Source of the DNA: Nephrocerus scutellatus | Lineage: Eukaryota; Arthropoda; Insecta; Diptera; Pipunculidae | NCBI GenBank assembly: GCA_947095585.1 | Contig: OX352764.1 | Location: forward strand, 9,409,001-9,473,000 | DNA: 64,000 nt | Reading direction: 5' to 3' | In this document: in pieces, positions 11,755-25,009 of the stretch | Layout of the letters: each line of letters starts with the position of its first letter | Position numbering within the stretch: position 1 is the first letter of the stretch | Translations under genes and position numbers: made by a program | The notes under the pieces: model-generated | What the model was told of the DNA's origin: nothing | The model's database searches: none | The model's input: only the letters and a program-made list of their open reading frames with translations

Positions 11755-13000
11755 TTCATGGAGAGGTGGCATGCAACTGGCTATTTATCTTGAGCACCGC
11801 GGTGGAAGAAGCGATAAAATAGTGACAAGCAGGAAACGTTCCTGCAGTGTTCAAGCAAATCTGTTGGTTTCGCAATGTTTCGTCACCGAAAAGTTTTATC
11901 GCACGGTTTTGTATTCTATCTAGCCGATGCAAAGTACTTTTAGGCGCACCAGGCCAGATATGGCAATTGTACTCAAGTTCAGGGCGAATAAAAGCATTGT
12001 AGATAGTAGCCAGATCAGAGGGAATGAAATAGTTCTAAACATTTAGGAGCATTTTTAGCGACGGTGAATATGTGGTCATTCCAAAGAAGCTCGTCATATA
12101 CCAAGAATTGCGAGTTTTTCAGTTTCCGCGATGCAAGTGCCATTAAAGGCAATGGATTTAAGATTCGCTTAGACGGCAGGAGACAGCATTGGGTATTGGA
12201 AGCGTAAATTCTACTCGATTGTTTACTCCCCATTTTATTATGCTGTCAAGGTCAGCACTTAACGTGCTTAACATACGTAGTTGTTTGAGTTCCACGTGAG
12301 AGGTGGATGGACATTCGTCAAACTTATATGTGAAGCTGAGGTGCTGTCGTCAGCAAAAGAGTGAATTGGATTAGAAATCACAGATAAGGGATCATTAATA
12401 AAAATGAGAAAGAGTGTCGGTGACAAAACAGAGCCCTGGGGAACGCCAGCATTTAAGCGATGTACTTTAGACTTGAACCCGTCCAAGACAACTTGAATTG
12501 AGCGGTTCAAAAGATAGCTTCTAATCCAATGGCGTAGTTTTACATCGACTCCATAAGCACGCATTTTTGACAAAAGAGCTTGATGCCAAATTCTGTCAAG
12601 TGCCTTGGAAATAACGAGTGCAACAACTTTGCTTTCACAAAATTGATGCAAAGAACTTTTCCACCGTTCTGTGAGATATACCATCAAATCACCCACGAAA
12701 TCCGTACTGCCGGTCACTAAGGATTTCGATGGTTGCATGATATTTCATGAGCTGAAAATTGATTAGCGGTTTAACAACATTGAAAAGAATGGATGTAAGT
12801 GCTATGGGTCGGTACGAAGAAGGAGACCACAGCTTTCCAACTTCTCAAGAAGAGTCCAGAAGAACAGGATTAATGGAAAGACTTACGCAATGGTAATGCC
12901 AGCTTGGAAGAACACCTCTTCAGAACCAATGGGTAAATACCATCTGGCCCAGCGGATTTGTGCGAGATGAGATCAATAATAAGTAAAGATTAATCTATTT
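11755..13000 (-). mobile_element. Jockey/CR1-like LINE, RT domain, broken
   Basis: The RT core reads from about 12990 down to 11760. The longest open part (12738-12268) contains VISKALDRIWH (motif A), AGVPQGSVLSP at residues 97-107 (motif B) and FADDS at 128-132 (motif C). Motif A should read LDxSKAFD; its first catalytic aspartate is valine here, so the enzyme would be inactive even without the stops. The thumb continues in another frame with LLWNDHIFTVAKNA, then ALEYNCHIWPGAPKS-like sequence at 11960-11930. The upstream fingers (SAGPDGIYPLVLK) are readable near 12940. No endonuclease was found, so the copy is 5' truncated. Confidence 0.8.
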
Positions 13001-14310
13001 TAACATTTTTAATGTAATTGATAAATGGTTTAAAAATTAAATCAGGAAAGGAAAAATTTTTTTTAATGCGAAACAAATTTTTTGCTTTGACTTTTTCACT
13101 GTCAGATTTTCTAGAGTGGAGAAACATATGCTGTTTTAGTACATAACATTTGGGGATACAATTTATGCGATCCTAGGAAATGTGAATAAATTCGAAAATA
13201 GAACAGCACATATGGCGTAGTTTTAGCTACAAATAAGATCAATAGAACCCCTTTAGCCGACATAATATGCTGTAGTTTCCAATAAAAAAACCATTTGCCG
13301 GGTTTGAAATGAAATAAAACAAAGAACATATGTTATCCATCTGACAAAAAAATCCCAGCTGCGTCACTGATAATGCAAAGAAATCTACTGATTCGTTTCC
13401 AGGTGTTTTCCCCGCGAATTTTTCCATAATATTTCAACAGAGGAGTTTAATTGCGTGCGTGATGAGAGATGCGTAAATATTAACACTTCTCACTCGGTAA
13501 AACCGGTCACAAAAATGCCATGAGTTATATGAAATCTTAAAGAATACCTCTTGTCAATAACCTCCCATGATCATTACGATCTTTGTTGTCTTTTGCGCAG
13601 CAAATACTCGTACACAAATGTAAACAAATCCAATATACAATGTCAAATCGTTGCATAATTTTCAAATCAAATTAATATTCATTATTAAAAAAAAAAACTT
13701 CAATAAAATATAGAAAACCCCCATTTGAAGAATCTCAACGTAAGCTGATGGTAGATGGTGATTGATCCGTGACTAGGTATTTATAATATAAAACTAATCG
13801 TTCAATTATGCAAAATATTTTCATTAATTCATCTCAACTGTTTGATTGACGACGACGACACTCCTAATCGATCGATTGACAAATACTTGACAAGTCATTT
13901 GTTGTTGTCGAAAGATTTTAATTTGTTCCTGTGCCGTTAGTCAGGCACATTATTATGTAGCCGCCAGGTTCTGAATTATTTATAATACATATACCTAACT
14001 TACTACTTATGCTAATTTCTATTATAAGAAGTTCGATTATTATTTTCCAGGTAAATAAATGGCTGCCAATATTACGCTGTATAGGAGGACTTGTGTGAAT
14101 GAATAGTTTATATTTGTATTTTTTAAACTTTTGTTATTTTTCAGCCGAAAAGACAACAAAAATTAATACTATTTTGCTAACCTTAAACCTAAAACGTTCG
14201 TCTAACCTTGCTATTAGACTTTTTTTATTGCAAACATTAATAGGCAGTTAACAAAGGAAAAATATTGGATTTTTAGGTAACGTAGGTGTATCAAAAGTCT
14301 AACAAAACTA
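13001..14310. other. unassigned AT-rich DNA
   Basis: Nothing recognisable on either strand. An A-rich tract lies near 13687. Confidence 0.4.
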
Positions 14311-14362
14311 TCATTATCACCATAAGCGGATCTACAGCCAAGGTCTAGTTCTGGCATTCCTC
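14311..14362 (-). mobile_element. possible LINE family B 3' tail
   Basis: On the minus strand the sequence ends with a degraded ATG-like tract preceded by 'ggctgtagatccg' and 'actagaccttggc'. This resembles the family B terminus ('ggttgtagagccaaata' plus ATG repeats). It is only about 50 bases and diverged. Confidence 0.35.
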
Positions 14363-15596
14363 AATTATTCTATTCACAAGTCATGCATGAGGACCTAAAG
14401 CTATAAATATTTAAACCCGATTCTGCAAAAATCTTATCCTCTTGTTCTTTTATATTTTTACATGCATTCTTTTTGGCAGTTGTCACGTTTGCATGTAAAA
14501 CTGTAAGAGAAAAAGTGAAATGAGATAACAGATTTTTACAGACGCGGCCTTAATGTTAAACTAAGTATTACATTTTACCAAGATACAAGATAAGAACTCA
14601 ACCCAGATATGTTATCCGTATTCTGTAACTAACTATAGCCTTCAACTGTTGAATAACATGTCTCAAATAGTGGTGGTTGTTGTGAAGCAAGAATAGAAAC
14701 AATTACTTTTTATTATCCAAAAGTGATATTAAGACAGCAAGCAGCAACTTGAAGACATTCCAGTAGATGATATTTTAATCAACTTTCTTTCGACGTAGGA
14801 CGATGATTTATTTACAACATTCTTGATGTAATCAACGCATGAGATTTTTTTTTTCAAAAATTTCGAATTTCACTTTTTCCGATTTCGATTTTCTTCAAAG
14901 AAACAGAGCACAAAATATATAGAACTATACCAATTTCGATCGGAATAATCATCACTTTACGCGGGAACGCCGATTATCGGGTATATTATTTGACGCAACA
15001 ACACTTTAGAGCGACAACACTATTGAAATCAGAACTAATCGGCAAAAACCGCACGTGAAATATAATACGAGTGAGTATCTCACGGGCACCACAACAACAA
15101 TCAATAAAATACGAGACAACAATGAGATATATAAAACATTCAGCAGCGACGACTCCCGACCTGTAGATACTTTTTCACCCACCACGACGGCGAGATAACA
15201 GAAAATCTATCTTTTTTAGGTAAATTAAAAAAAATTATGAAAATTTATGTAGATCCGCGCTGCTGTTTTAAACACAGACTCGATCAAGTCTCGAAGCAAA
15301 CTGAAAAATGTTGCCGTTGCACAAAAATGAACAGCCGGCCAAAAATATCTCGTCGTCGTCGTCGTTGTCGTCAGTCAGTCAGATAAAGGGGCAACAACAA
15401 AACGGTTGTGTTCAACAATTCAACAGACGATCAATTAGACGTAAGAGTAATAGATGAAGAGAGAAGGACAGTAACAAAAACCACACAATTTAAGAGGCGA
15501 CCATATTTGAATTAAAGAGAATAAAGAGTACAAAAAGGCGCGTTGCCAATTCAGTGAAATAGAAGTACGAGTATGTACATCCAGAAACCTTAAAGA
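14363..15596. other. unassigned AT-rich DNA
   Basis: No gene was recognised. A (CGT)n run lies at about 15350-15371. A TATATAAAA element at about 15127 has no supporting initiator at a plausible distance. Confidence 0.4.
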
Positions 15597-15830
15597 AGAT
15601 CGTTGTTGTCCATGGCGTGACCATCCATGCTGTGCGTCTTATTAATTTTGTACACAAATGAAACGCAGCCACAATTTACAGCCATATCCGAAAAGCTATT
15701 TGTTAAGCATTTCATTACTGTTATTTACCATCGGACGTTTGTCAGACATTTGCGAAGATGTCCGTGAATGAAAAGAGAAAATACTTTAGGGTGTTTTTCT
15801 GGGATTCAAACTTCAGACATCCCAATTCCC
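15597..15830 (-). mobile_element. tRNA-derived SINE, degenerate
   Basis: On the minus strand a B-box-like 'agtttgaatccca' near 15800-15813 is followed by a body matching 40860-40990. Shared blocks include 'gacaaacgtccgat', 'aagtaatg'-like sequence and 'caaatg' near the tail end. The 3' segment 'ggacaacaacgatctt' corresponds to the family's 'ggaccacaacgatctg'. No ATT tail remains. Confidence 0.65.
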
Positions 15831-16649
15831 AGTGTACTTTAAACAAACCATTGATCAGGAATTTATTTTCTTCGTACCATTTTATGTTGTTAACAGCCTA
15901 AATAAAAGACTCTTAATAACATCTTGGCTAAGAGATATTCAAACTGGCATCGGCAAATTCAACAGTATTTCAAAAGCAATTGGCCACACCAATGAAAGTT
16001 CTAAAAATTGCATAATGCCGATGAATAACATTTCAATGTTTTAGTATTCTAATGACCATAATACGTTGCCTTATCCGAAAATCTCCAAAGGCCTTTTCCT
16101 AACAGTTTGTTCTTTGAGAATCTTCGTGATAAATGTGGATATTTTAGAGTTTTTTTTAACTCCGAGAGATCTTTCAGTTTAGCTGAGAGTTTGCCTTATT
16201 GATCATTGTAATAAGATCACAATTACTCATAATAAAGCTTAAACTAGTTGTTAACAGAGTAAAGTTGCTCAAAATTTTTTGATATATCCAATAACCAAAA
16301 TTTTGATCCTGAAGATCATCAAATCACGACAATCTTGCATCATTGTAAAAATGCTCCAACTTACCATTCAGGGGAACACAAAATTTAAACAGGGATACAT
16401 ACCTGAAAGTAAAAAAGAAAATAGAAGTTAGACATTTATTTTATTAGAACTTTAAACTTTTATATGTTAATTAAACAACTAACAGTTTCCTCAGAATGCT
16501 AAGTAAAGTTCTCGATGGCATTTTATGTTCAATTTTCTAAAAGGATAGTTTCAATGCTAATAGTGCATTTCGATTGATTTTTAAAAAAAAAAAATTTTAA
16601 GAAAACAATTAAAAACAAGTACAATACGAGCCAGTGCATCGTAACAGTT
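15831..16649. other. unassigned AT-rich DNA
   Basis: Nothing recognisable was found on either strand. Confidence 0.4.
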
Positions 16650-17335
16650 TTTCACTGATATTGAGTCCATTAAATTGGACGAGAGCGCTTTAAGTGCTGT
16701 CTGGCTATCTGAAAAGATATATAATATAGCGCCCTTCATTTCTTTACTAAGGTTAATTCTGGCGCAGATCTAAATAGCATGGAGTTATGCCTGGAAAACT
16801 TAGATTTTGGAGCCGGGACACCATTGCACCAGTTTACCCGATGCAATATTTCTACCTCAAAATTCCTTCTGAAACAGTGCGCTCCCTGATCATTATTATG
16901 TCGGGTATAGTGCAGTACATGTCTCTTTTGGGAATTGAGTCAAGACTTTTCAGGTGTCCTACATAGTCACCCGGTTTGTACTCGTATTCTAGTTGCAGCT
17001 TAATAACACATCTAGCAGCTGTCTTCCTGGTGAAGATTTGCAAGGGTAAAAGCTTCTAATGCAGTCGTAGGGCAGGTGTGCATGGCATCCGTTATAACTA
17101 GACAGGCAATTCTTTGTAGTTTCTAAAGCTAAGATGCCGTTGTTCGTTAAAGAACTTTCGGCCATAAAACGATGGCCGCGTACGTGATAATAGGTCTCAC
17201 CATCATTGTATGCATCTAATGTAAAATTTTAGGATTTGGAACCCAAGTTCTGCCGTAGAGGCGTCTACTGGCCCACAACGCCCTAGTGGCGCGTTCGATG
17301 ATAGCTGGGCTTCTCAAAGGCTTTTGACTGCATTA
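16650..17335 (-). mobile_element. RNase H-lineage LINE, RT thumb to RNase H linker
   Basis: From about 17320 downward the translation gives SLRSPAIIERATRALWASRR, GRTWVPNP and VRPIITYAAIVLW. These correspond to the thumb of R1/LOA/I-type elements (..GRTWGLxP.., VVRPILTYGxxVWW). Below 17040 comes TRKTAARCVIKL, a family-typical region before RNase H. Multiple stops separate the parts. The catalytic RT motifs and RNase H motifs are not present. Confidence 0.65.
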
Positions 17336-17399
17336 ATTTTCAAATTATGTGCGAACAATTAAAAGTATACTTCGGCTTAAGAAACTCCGCTGTAAAATA

Positions 17400-18125
17400 A
17401 ACGCAGCAAGTATTTGTAAACGGTTATTACTCTTCTACACTCGAACTGAAGACTGGAGTGCCACAGTGATCTTGGCTTGGCCCACTTCTTTTTGCCTTAT
17501 ATATTAATGATCTCACGAACCTTTGAAAATCCGTTCCCGTGCATATGTACGCTGATAATGTACAAGTGTACTTCTCACGCCCCAGAGGGCCTATGGAAGA
17601 TAGTGTTACCCGATGTAATGATGATCTTGATCGCATTCATGAGTGGGCTCGTAGAAATTGCCTGCGACTGAATCAAGCAAAAACATAATGCCTGTTGCCA
17701 CTGGGATAATTGGTAATTATGCCACAGGCATAATGCTTGATGGAAATGCAATCCCATATGGCACTAAAGTTAAAAATCTTGGAGTCATTCTCAACAGTAG
17801 TCTGTCAGCTAATGATAATATAAACTCTGTTGTTAGCAGAATATATGGTACCCTTCGCTACCTGTGGAAAAGTGCTGTCTACACTCCCCAGGGCGTACAC
17901 TTAAAGCTGGTACCAACGCTCCTAAATCTACTTCTAGCATACTCTGAGAATATTTATTCCTCCTTGGACTCAATTTCTTTTCGCAGACTTCAAGTTCTTA
18001 TAACTCATAACGCCGTGATAAGATACATTTTCATTTCTTCCTATATATAGCCATGTTCCCAGCTATAACACCGCGATCCTCAATTGCACACTGAGAGACT
18101 ACTTCATCATTAGAAACTGTATCCC
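17400..18125 (+). mobile_element. Jockey/CR1-like LINE, RT 3' half
   Basis: The plus-strand translation shows LKTGVPQ(stop)SWLGPLLF with YINDL (motif B), then VHMYADNVQVYF (motif C) and a helix ending WARRNCLRLNQAKT. The thumb follows in the frame at 17658-18050, including KVKNLGVILNSSLS. The catalytic YADD is YADN here, and motif B contains a stop where glycine is expected. The copy lacks everything upstream of motif B. It lies back to back with the minus-strand fragment at 16650-17335. Confidence 0.78.
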
Positions 18126-18139
18126 TATTCATAATCCAT

Positions 18140-18260
18140 ACCTAATATTATAAATGTGAAAGTAACTCTGTCTGTCTGTTACATTTTCACGGCTAAGCGG
18201 CTGGACCGATTTGGCTCATATAGTCTGGGGATCCAGGGAATCTGGAAATTTAGAAAATTC
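18140..18260 (+). repeat. dispersed repeat, Helitron/Helentron-like block
   Basis: The block 'attataaatgtgaaagtaac', 'tctgtctgtctgttac', 'cacggctaagcggctggacc' and 'gatttggctcat' follows the pattern of widely dispersed non-autonomous elements in insect genomes. A related phrase ('ggctgaaccgatttagctca') occurs at 40424. Class assignment is from memory and tentative. Confidence 0.45.
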
Positions 18261-19334
18261 ATCTTTATCTATCTAGATCTAAATTTCGAATAATCTAAAA
18301 GAAAACAGCTGTAAGTCTTAAGAGCATGTCTGGCTGGTATCATCTGCAAGACTGGTATCATCAATAAATGTTAAGAAAATACATTTTAAATGCTCACGAA
18401 AACGCACCAACAGCAACAATCTATACAAAGTGTAATTAATTTTCTCCACTAACAAGGAAGTTAAATTGCACCATCAACGTAATGAACGAACAGTATTTTT
18501 TTTTGTGTGTATGCGGCGCGACATGTCGGCTAAATACTTTTACTGCCTCGCCTCTCATACGTGAGGGGCGTACGATTTTCGTTGTGCCGCAAATGACTGC
18601 AAGAAAATTATTCAACTTGGCATTAGAGCAAAATTAAAGTCATTAAGCAGTTTTTCCCCGTTATCTTCATCGACCATTGAGTGAGTGAGTTCAAAGGCAC
18701 TTTGATTAGTAAATGGCATTTGTGTTTGCGTGTGTGTGGCTGTGTGTGTGTGCAATCGTTAACCATATGAGCGCCATCAGTCTTCTCGCTATGGCAAATT
18801 TCAATTTTAGAGCCACTGATGTTGAGGAAAACGAAAAACGCACTTATTTCCTTCATTGCTATGTCCGAGTCAGAAGATGTCGGGGAATAATAGTAATAGA
18901 AACTGCTGACATCCTCATCTACAGTGTGCATCCGCCACCGGCTATTCCCATGGCATCAGTCAGACAGTCAGTTTAATACAATGACGGACATTGCATGCGG
19001 CTTGCATGATGGCGATATTGGTGCTGAGAAATGCACGATGTTTTTCAATCAATCCAACCCTCAAGGAAGAATAGCAAGCTAAACCTTTCCACCTTTGGAA
19101 GTTCATGGCATCTGCTGATCAATCACTACCTTCAGGTGTTATTTTATTACGTTAAAGTAATTGTCTCAACTCTGAAGTCTAGAAAATAGCTACAGAAGCT
19201 TATTAGCTAATCTTATCTGCCCAACAATCTTAGTCACACCAAACTGTCATTCAGTTCAGGTATCAGTGCTGTGATGTTCCTGTTTTTAAAAAACTTTTAT
19301 TTTACTTGACTTTGTCTGTCTGTCGGTTTTATCG
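18261..19334. other. unassigned DNA
   Basis: No gene was recognised. A GT-rich patch lies at 18720-18755. Confidence 0.4.
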
Positions 19335-20440
19335 AATTCTCTGAGGTCCTTTTTAACCACTTTTCACACGATCTAGAGAGCTGTCATAGGCCATTTTTGA
19401 CATCTCGTGTATGACATATGTCGCGAGTCGCGTTTAGCGCGTGTTATGCGTGGAAAGTGGTTAAGTATGATATAATTGATATTTCCCCATGTTATAATCC
19501 CCATGTTTTAAACTACCTTCCAAACGTCCTAGAGTTGAAATTTTGTAAGTATTTTAGCCTCGTAGCTCGTAGGATGTTTATAAGATCCCGCGTGTGATTT
19601 GTGTCGCGAGTCGCGTCTTTAAGGCCCTTATCTTCTTTGAGGTCCTTTTTAACCCACTTACACACGACCTAGATGGCTGAAATTTTGTCAGCATCGAGTC
19701 GTGTGGAAGAGTATTTTTTTTCTTTGAGGTCCTCTTTAACCAACTTTCACACATTCTATGATCTGAAATTTTGTGCCGCGTGTGACGCGTGTTACGCGTG
19801 TGACGCATGTGGTGCGTGTGACACATGTGGCGTATGTCGATATATACCATGTTCGAATAAGGATACAATGTTCGATACCCTAGCAAGGAAAATTGAAAAA
19901 ATTCAACCGAGCTTTTTACCAAAGTCAAACCAATATTTTTTACAGACTATTTCCTCACTGATAAATAACTTAGACCTGAAATGCAATTGGGTGACACACT
20001 TGCAATAAGCAGTTCGTCTTCTGGAAGTCTTGCAGTACCGCATCATTAGGCTAGCCGCATACTGAGCGCAGTACAGCAAATGGTAGTCTTCGATCTTCGA
20101 TGACAACACTATCTATCTATCAACACACGTGAATCGCGACACGTGTCTCATGCAGAACAAAAAAAATGCTATTTTGGACTTAGATACTCACAAAATTACA
20201 GCTCTCTATATCGTGTGGAAGTTGGTTATTAGGGACCTCAAATAAGTCGAAAAAACAAAAATTTCAACCCATCACACGCACCACACGAGACACGGGACAC
20301 GCCTCACGCAATATAAAAAATGCTATTTTGGACTTAGAGACTCACAAAATTTCAGTTCACTAGGTCGTATGAAAGGTGGTTAAAAAGGACCTCAAAGTAG
20401 TCGAAAATACAGAAAAAAAGGGGTCAAGTTAAATAAAAGT
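19335..20440. repeat. degenerate satellite, two clusters in opposite orientation
   Basis: Segment 19335-19830 holds reverse-orientation units ('gaggtcctttttaacc', 'cacacga.ctaga', 'gtcgcgagtcgcgt', 'cgcgtgt.a.gcgtg'). Segment 20120-20440 holds forward units, with 'tgctattttggacttaga' at 20167 and again at 20321, a period of 154. About 290 bases of unrelated sequence (19831-20120) separate the two arms, giving a fold-back layout. A local 9-bp pattern 'gcgtgtgac' is expanded at 19779-19830. The unit is the one seen at 7700-8262. Confidence 0.72.
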
Positions 20441-22029
20441 TTTTAAAAAGGGACTTTTTTCTACTGCTAGTGCTATGTAATGCTTCTGAGTGACTGTGAT
20501 GGTAAAGCACTGAACTCATGAGTTCCATTGCAAAGTCAATTTACTGCGCGCCACGTGCAACCTTTACCTCTTGGGTCTTTCTTGACTCGGTGTTTGCTTC
20601 TCCATCTCCGGATCAATTTTTATTCCAAATTAAAAGAGAAAGAGCACCACCACTTTTCCTGTCTGGAGGCGGAGGGACACACAGTTTTGCTTTGGTTTGA
20701 CTTCGTTTCGTTAGGATAAGATAATTTGTGTTCGATATTCGATATATATTCGAGTTAGTGTGCAGTCACATTGTGGACTGTGGTTGCTTTTCACTTTACT
20801 TCTTTGTCCGGAGCGCAATGATGTTCAATTTGACTTTTGGTTCTTTTGATTCATTTGGTTGGATTCAAGTTTTAGGCACGCTTTTGTGCAGCTGATGACG
20901 ACGGTCCAGTTTTGTGATTCTCTTTTTTTTTTGCCCCCATTCGTGGAGTACGAAATAAATTCAGGTTTTTTCGGTGTGTTGTGGTGATGGTGGAAAACAC
21001 TGGGAACCACAGTAGAGGTTGCTAAGAGAGGTTAAAAATGTCTTTTCCCGTTGGTTCAAGAGATTAAGAAGAATAAATAAGTTGCTGATACGGCCGTTAG
21101 GGCTTCCGGAAATTACCAAGAATTATTCCTTACTGAAGAGGACATGTTGAAGAATTTGTTAATTACAAGATCAAGATTGGGAAAGTGGCCTGGGGTCGAT
21201 GATTGTTTTTCTTTATTTATTCTTGTTATCATTGTAAGGTCATTCCAAAGAAACTATTCTGTGTCTGATGTGTGTGCTTCCCTAATGATTAATGATCCAT
21301 TGCACAGCTGGAGCTACATACGAGCAACTCTTGTGGTTTTATGATCGTGAGAATTTTTTTTTGTCCTTCATTGCCGCATGCGGTAACAACCATTTTCGGA
21401 CCACGCAATTTTGTCTTCAGCAAGTAGCCGCATGGATCCTAACTAGACATCAATGTCAGCCAGTCAAAGCCGTTCAAGTGAAAACGAATAAAGATGATAA
21501 TCGCAATAGAAAAGACGGAGGCGTTTTACAGGGAACCTGATGGTTTCGGTTGAATAGCTATTGACGTGACTCGATGGCGTTTTAGTGGACAATGCATATA
21601 GCATTAGAATAGTAATTAATCTTTGAAACTCCTCTTCAATTGTTCTTTGTTGCATAAGGCAGCTAAATTTAATGGAATATTACGGCAAACTTTAGATCAA
21701 ATCAAAAAATTAATAAATAAAACTTGGAAGTCTAATGAGCAACTGGGTCAATGTCGGGTTGTGAAGGCTTTTGGCATTTCTAATGGGCAGGTTCATATAT
21801 CTAAAAAAAAATGTAATTGCTAGTGAGACCAGAGGACATCTACAAATTGTCTTTTGTCTTCATTAGTTTGTGTCTGACAGTCATATCTATGCTGTGTTCC
21901 AGCTTCGATAGAATGCGCGTATTTCTGAAAAAACCCTGATGTCTTCACGTATTGGCTGATCTACATCTCCTTTCAGTTCCCTGTGGGTTATATTCAAAAG
22001 CCACTTTCGTGATATTATCTGGTGGTTCG
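20441..22029. other. unassigned DNA
   Basis: No gene or shared repeat was recognised. Region 20520-21010 is T-rich on the plus strand and less repetitive than its surroundings. It has no domain-bearing open frame. Confidence 0.4.
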
Positions 22030-23085
22030 AGCTGGTGCTTCGAAGCCGACTGTACCAAGTCGGCGGACATAGCATCAGAACGAGCCCACATATAAAATAC
22101 CTCGGAGTCCTGCTGGATCACAGGCTCAATTTCAAGGAGCATCTGAGATATGCCAGTGAAAAGGCATCGCGTGCAGGGATAGCTCTTGCGAGGATATTGC
22201 TCAATACTGGTTGGCCTAAGCAGCCGATAAGAAAACTGCTAGCAAGGGTCAATACCTCCATACATATACCCTAAATGCTTCTCGAGCTGCCCGGCATATC
22301 TTTTTGTGGAAGGAGTCCTCGAGTGCCTGACAGCTCCCTACAACATCGACCGATGTGACCAGCAGCCCCAGATGTACAAGTTGGCGAAGACCTAGGTCAA
22401 CACCCTCTCGACCCCTGAGGTTTTGCCATAGAGTTTCACATTTGACATCATTTCAATAGAATCAGGGGCAGTAAGACACCTCACGAACCAACAATTCAGT
22501 GGATATCAGCGTACAAGAGAAGACATTCGAAAACGTAGCGAAATAGACTGGCAGCGTAGATGGTACGCATCTACAAAAGCCCGATGGACGCATACGCTGA
22601 TTCCAGACATCCAAGTAGCAAGAAAACGTGGAGAGCTAAACTACCACCTGACACAGTTCTTGTCGGGGCAGTGATGTTTTCGTGAGTATCTCCACAAATA
22701 CAAGCACGCGTACTAGCCATTCTGTCCTCACTGCAAGAGCAGTGTAGAACGAGGTTTAATGACAGGAGGCGCTTCCTGGAACAGCTACTTGGAGAGCGAG
22801 TCAGTCCGGCTGGCCTCATTTAAGCAATGGTGAGCACCGAAGAAGCCTGTAACCTGATCAACGAGATCATAGTGAGCGTGACGCCGAGATGAACAGGCTG
22901 CAAGAAAGAAACGGATTTTTTAGTCTAAGGAGGAAATAAACCTGCCCTGTGAAGGAATGCCTTAATTTGTGGTACCGCAGGCAGTAAACAGGCCATAGCA
23001 GAATGGGGGTTGGTTTTAGTCAGTAAAAATCTGAAAGGAGCCCACGTTAATGCTTAAGGTGCACATGGGAAGTCTTACTTTCCAA
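22030..23085 (+). mobile_element. R1-like LINE, RT thumb to 3' UTR
   Basis: The plus strand encodes YQVGGHSIRTSPHIKYLGVL then LDHRLNFKEHL (22050-22140), the thumb region of R1-type elements. After stops and shifts it gives WTHTLIPDI (22585-22612), LTQFLSGHG, an EYLHKY region, and CPHC...QCRTRFNDRRRFLEQL (22720-22790), which resembles the C-terminal zinc-binding segment of this clade. The 3' UTR contains 'gttggttttagtcagtaa' near 23010, like the 'tttttagtcggtaa' stretch common before the end of R1-type elements. Endonuclease and RT catalytic motifs are absent. Confidence 0.72.
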
Positions 23086-25009
23086 CTTCCTCAAACATCT
23101 AGCAGGGAGGGGGAAAGGGGGTGTACTATAACCTAAAACATGCCTCCACCTGCCAGTAATATACGTTGAAACTTTCATAAAAATCGGTAGGTAAAAGTGA
23201 GTTTTCATAGATAACAACCGCACAAAATTTGATTATTATTTTTATGCATTAAAATTAATTAAAAAATAATATTTTACTAGCGGCCAGCCGTTCCTTTTGG
23301 ACCTTCAAATAAGCCCTTCAGAAAAAATGTTTTTAAGGTTTGACCGTCATCCGATATGGCTGATTTGGACATCGAATTGAGCGAGTGTTTCGTCACACAA
23401 ATTTCATTCGATTCTCATTCCATTTCATAAGAAAGAAAAGACTCACTTACGTTGTTAAACTGGCACAAGCAACGATTATCAATCAACATCGCCGAGCACA
23501 CTGTATAATAACAATACTCCTATGTGTGCACACCATGTTCGTTTATGGACGCCCACTGTGTGTGTGCTGCTAATGCCCATCAGTCGGGCTAAGGATAATA
23601 ATTAATTGAAATCACTTCTACCGCGTGACTGGCACTTTTAATCAATTGGAAAGGAGGAATACTTTCTTCCAGCAAAGAGCATCCGCGACGACTTGCTGCC
23701 ATCCTCGATCATCCATCCAGGAAGGGAAATTTCTTTCTTTGTACGTCGTCGTCGTCGTCGTGGTCTCCTTCTTAATTCTCGTCGCATGGCAGCATGCGGC
23801 ATGTGTGTTTTGATCGGCCGACAACGACGATTCGGCGAATGCAAAATGCAAAACTCATGTCAACTGTCATATGTTCATAAATTTATTGTATTCCTCCACT
23901 GGGGTTGGGCTGGCGTTCATTCGTTTCGCTCCTTGCCACTCACTCCAAATCAGAGATGACGATAAGGCCAATAAAAATCAGTGGTGCTTTGCGGATCGCA
24001 TCGCATGCCAAACAAAGGATAGCAGAGTGGATCTGGATATACATTTCCTTGGCTGGGAACAAAAAGACGGAAGACTGTAAGTTGTCGCCATCGCCAACAT
24101 AGTCATTGCTATCACCATCGTCAGACCCGACCAGGGATGGCGAAGGTTCCCCACATTGACACATAGTAAATACTTGTCGTTGTCGTATGATGCGCGACAA
24201 CTTAATTTCCCCTTCAAACGAATCGAATCGCGTAGGATGTCCACATTACCAAATGTACGTGAGTCTCGTCACCGTTGCATTTTACTGACGTTCTACAAGC
24301 GAAAACCAAAAAAAAAAAAAAACCTCACAAGTCGTTCTATCCACTTCAGCGTATATCTATAGACATCAGTAGGAAATACAACCGCATTTGACGATAATGA
24401 TAACATGTAATGTGACGTGGAGACGCAGCAATATGCACGGAAATAGAATCAAGTTACTACTGGCTTACGCGTTACACCACGGATGGAAGAATAGAATGAG
24501 GACGAAGTGTGCGTATCATTGTTGGCAACTACTATTGGATTGCGTTGTGGTAAAGTTTATATCAGTCGTGCGCACCGCACAAGTAACAGAAGTAAATCGT
24601 AGTCAGAGGTTATTATAGGACGAAAGGATTCCTTCGACTGAAAAGTCTTTGGCCTGGAATTACAAATTTAGATAAAAGTAATAAGTCAAGGCATCATGTG
24701 TTCGAGGTGGGCTTTGATAAATTTTCACGCACATAAAGAGGATTCCAAAGACAAAGAAAAAGAACAATTCTTCGGAAAAAGTGATCCGAAACTCTGATGT
24801 AACGGCGAGAGCAACAATCCTCTATAAGTCCATCCATGGCTATGGCTTACGAAGACGATGTTGTACAAGAAGAGTCTATTCAGATAGACCAGGCGCATGA
24901 AATCTGGGCTGGTATACATAAATGGGAGAAAAACAAAGTAAATGGTAGCCACGTCTGCGATCAGAAGATTCAACATTAGGTCCTTAATTATAAAGTGGTT
25001 CGAAGTACT
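23086..25009. other. unassigned DNA
   Basis: No gene was recognised. A (CGT)n microsatellite lies at about 23735-23761. Region 23600-24260 is moderately GC-rich with overlapping short open frames on both strands, none with a known domain. Confidence 0.4.

Noticed and set aside
21945..22142. Minus-strand open frames across 21887-22142 and 22571-22819
   Set aside because: They are antisense shadows of the plus-strand R1-like LINE.
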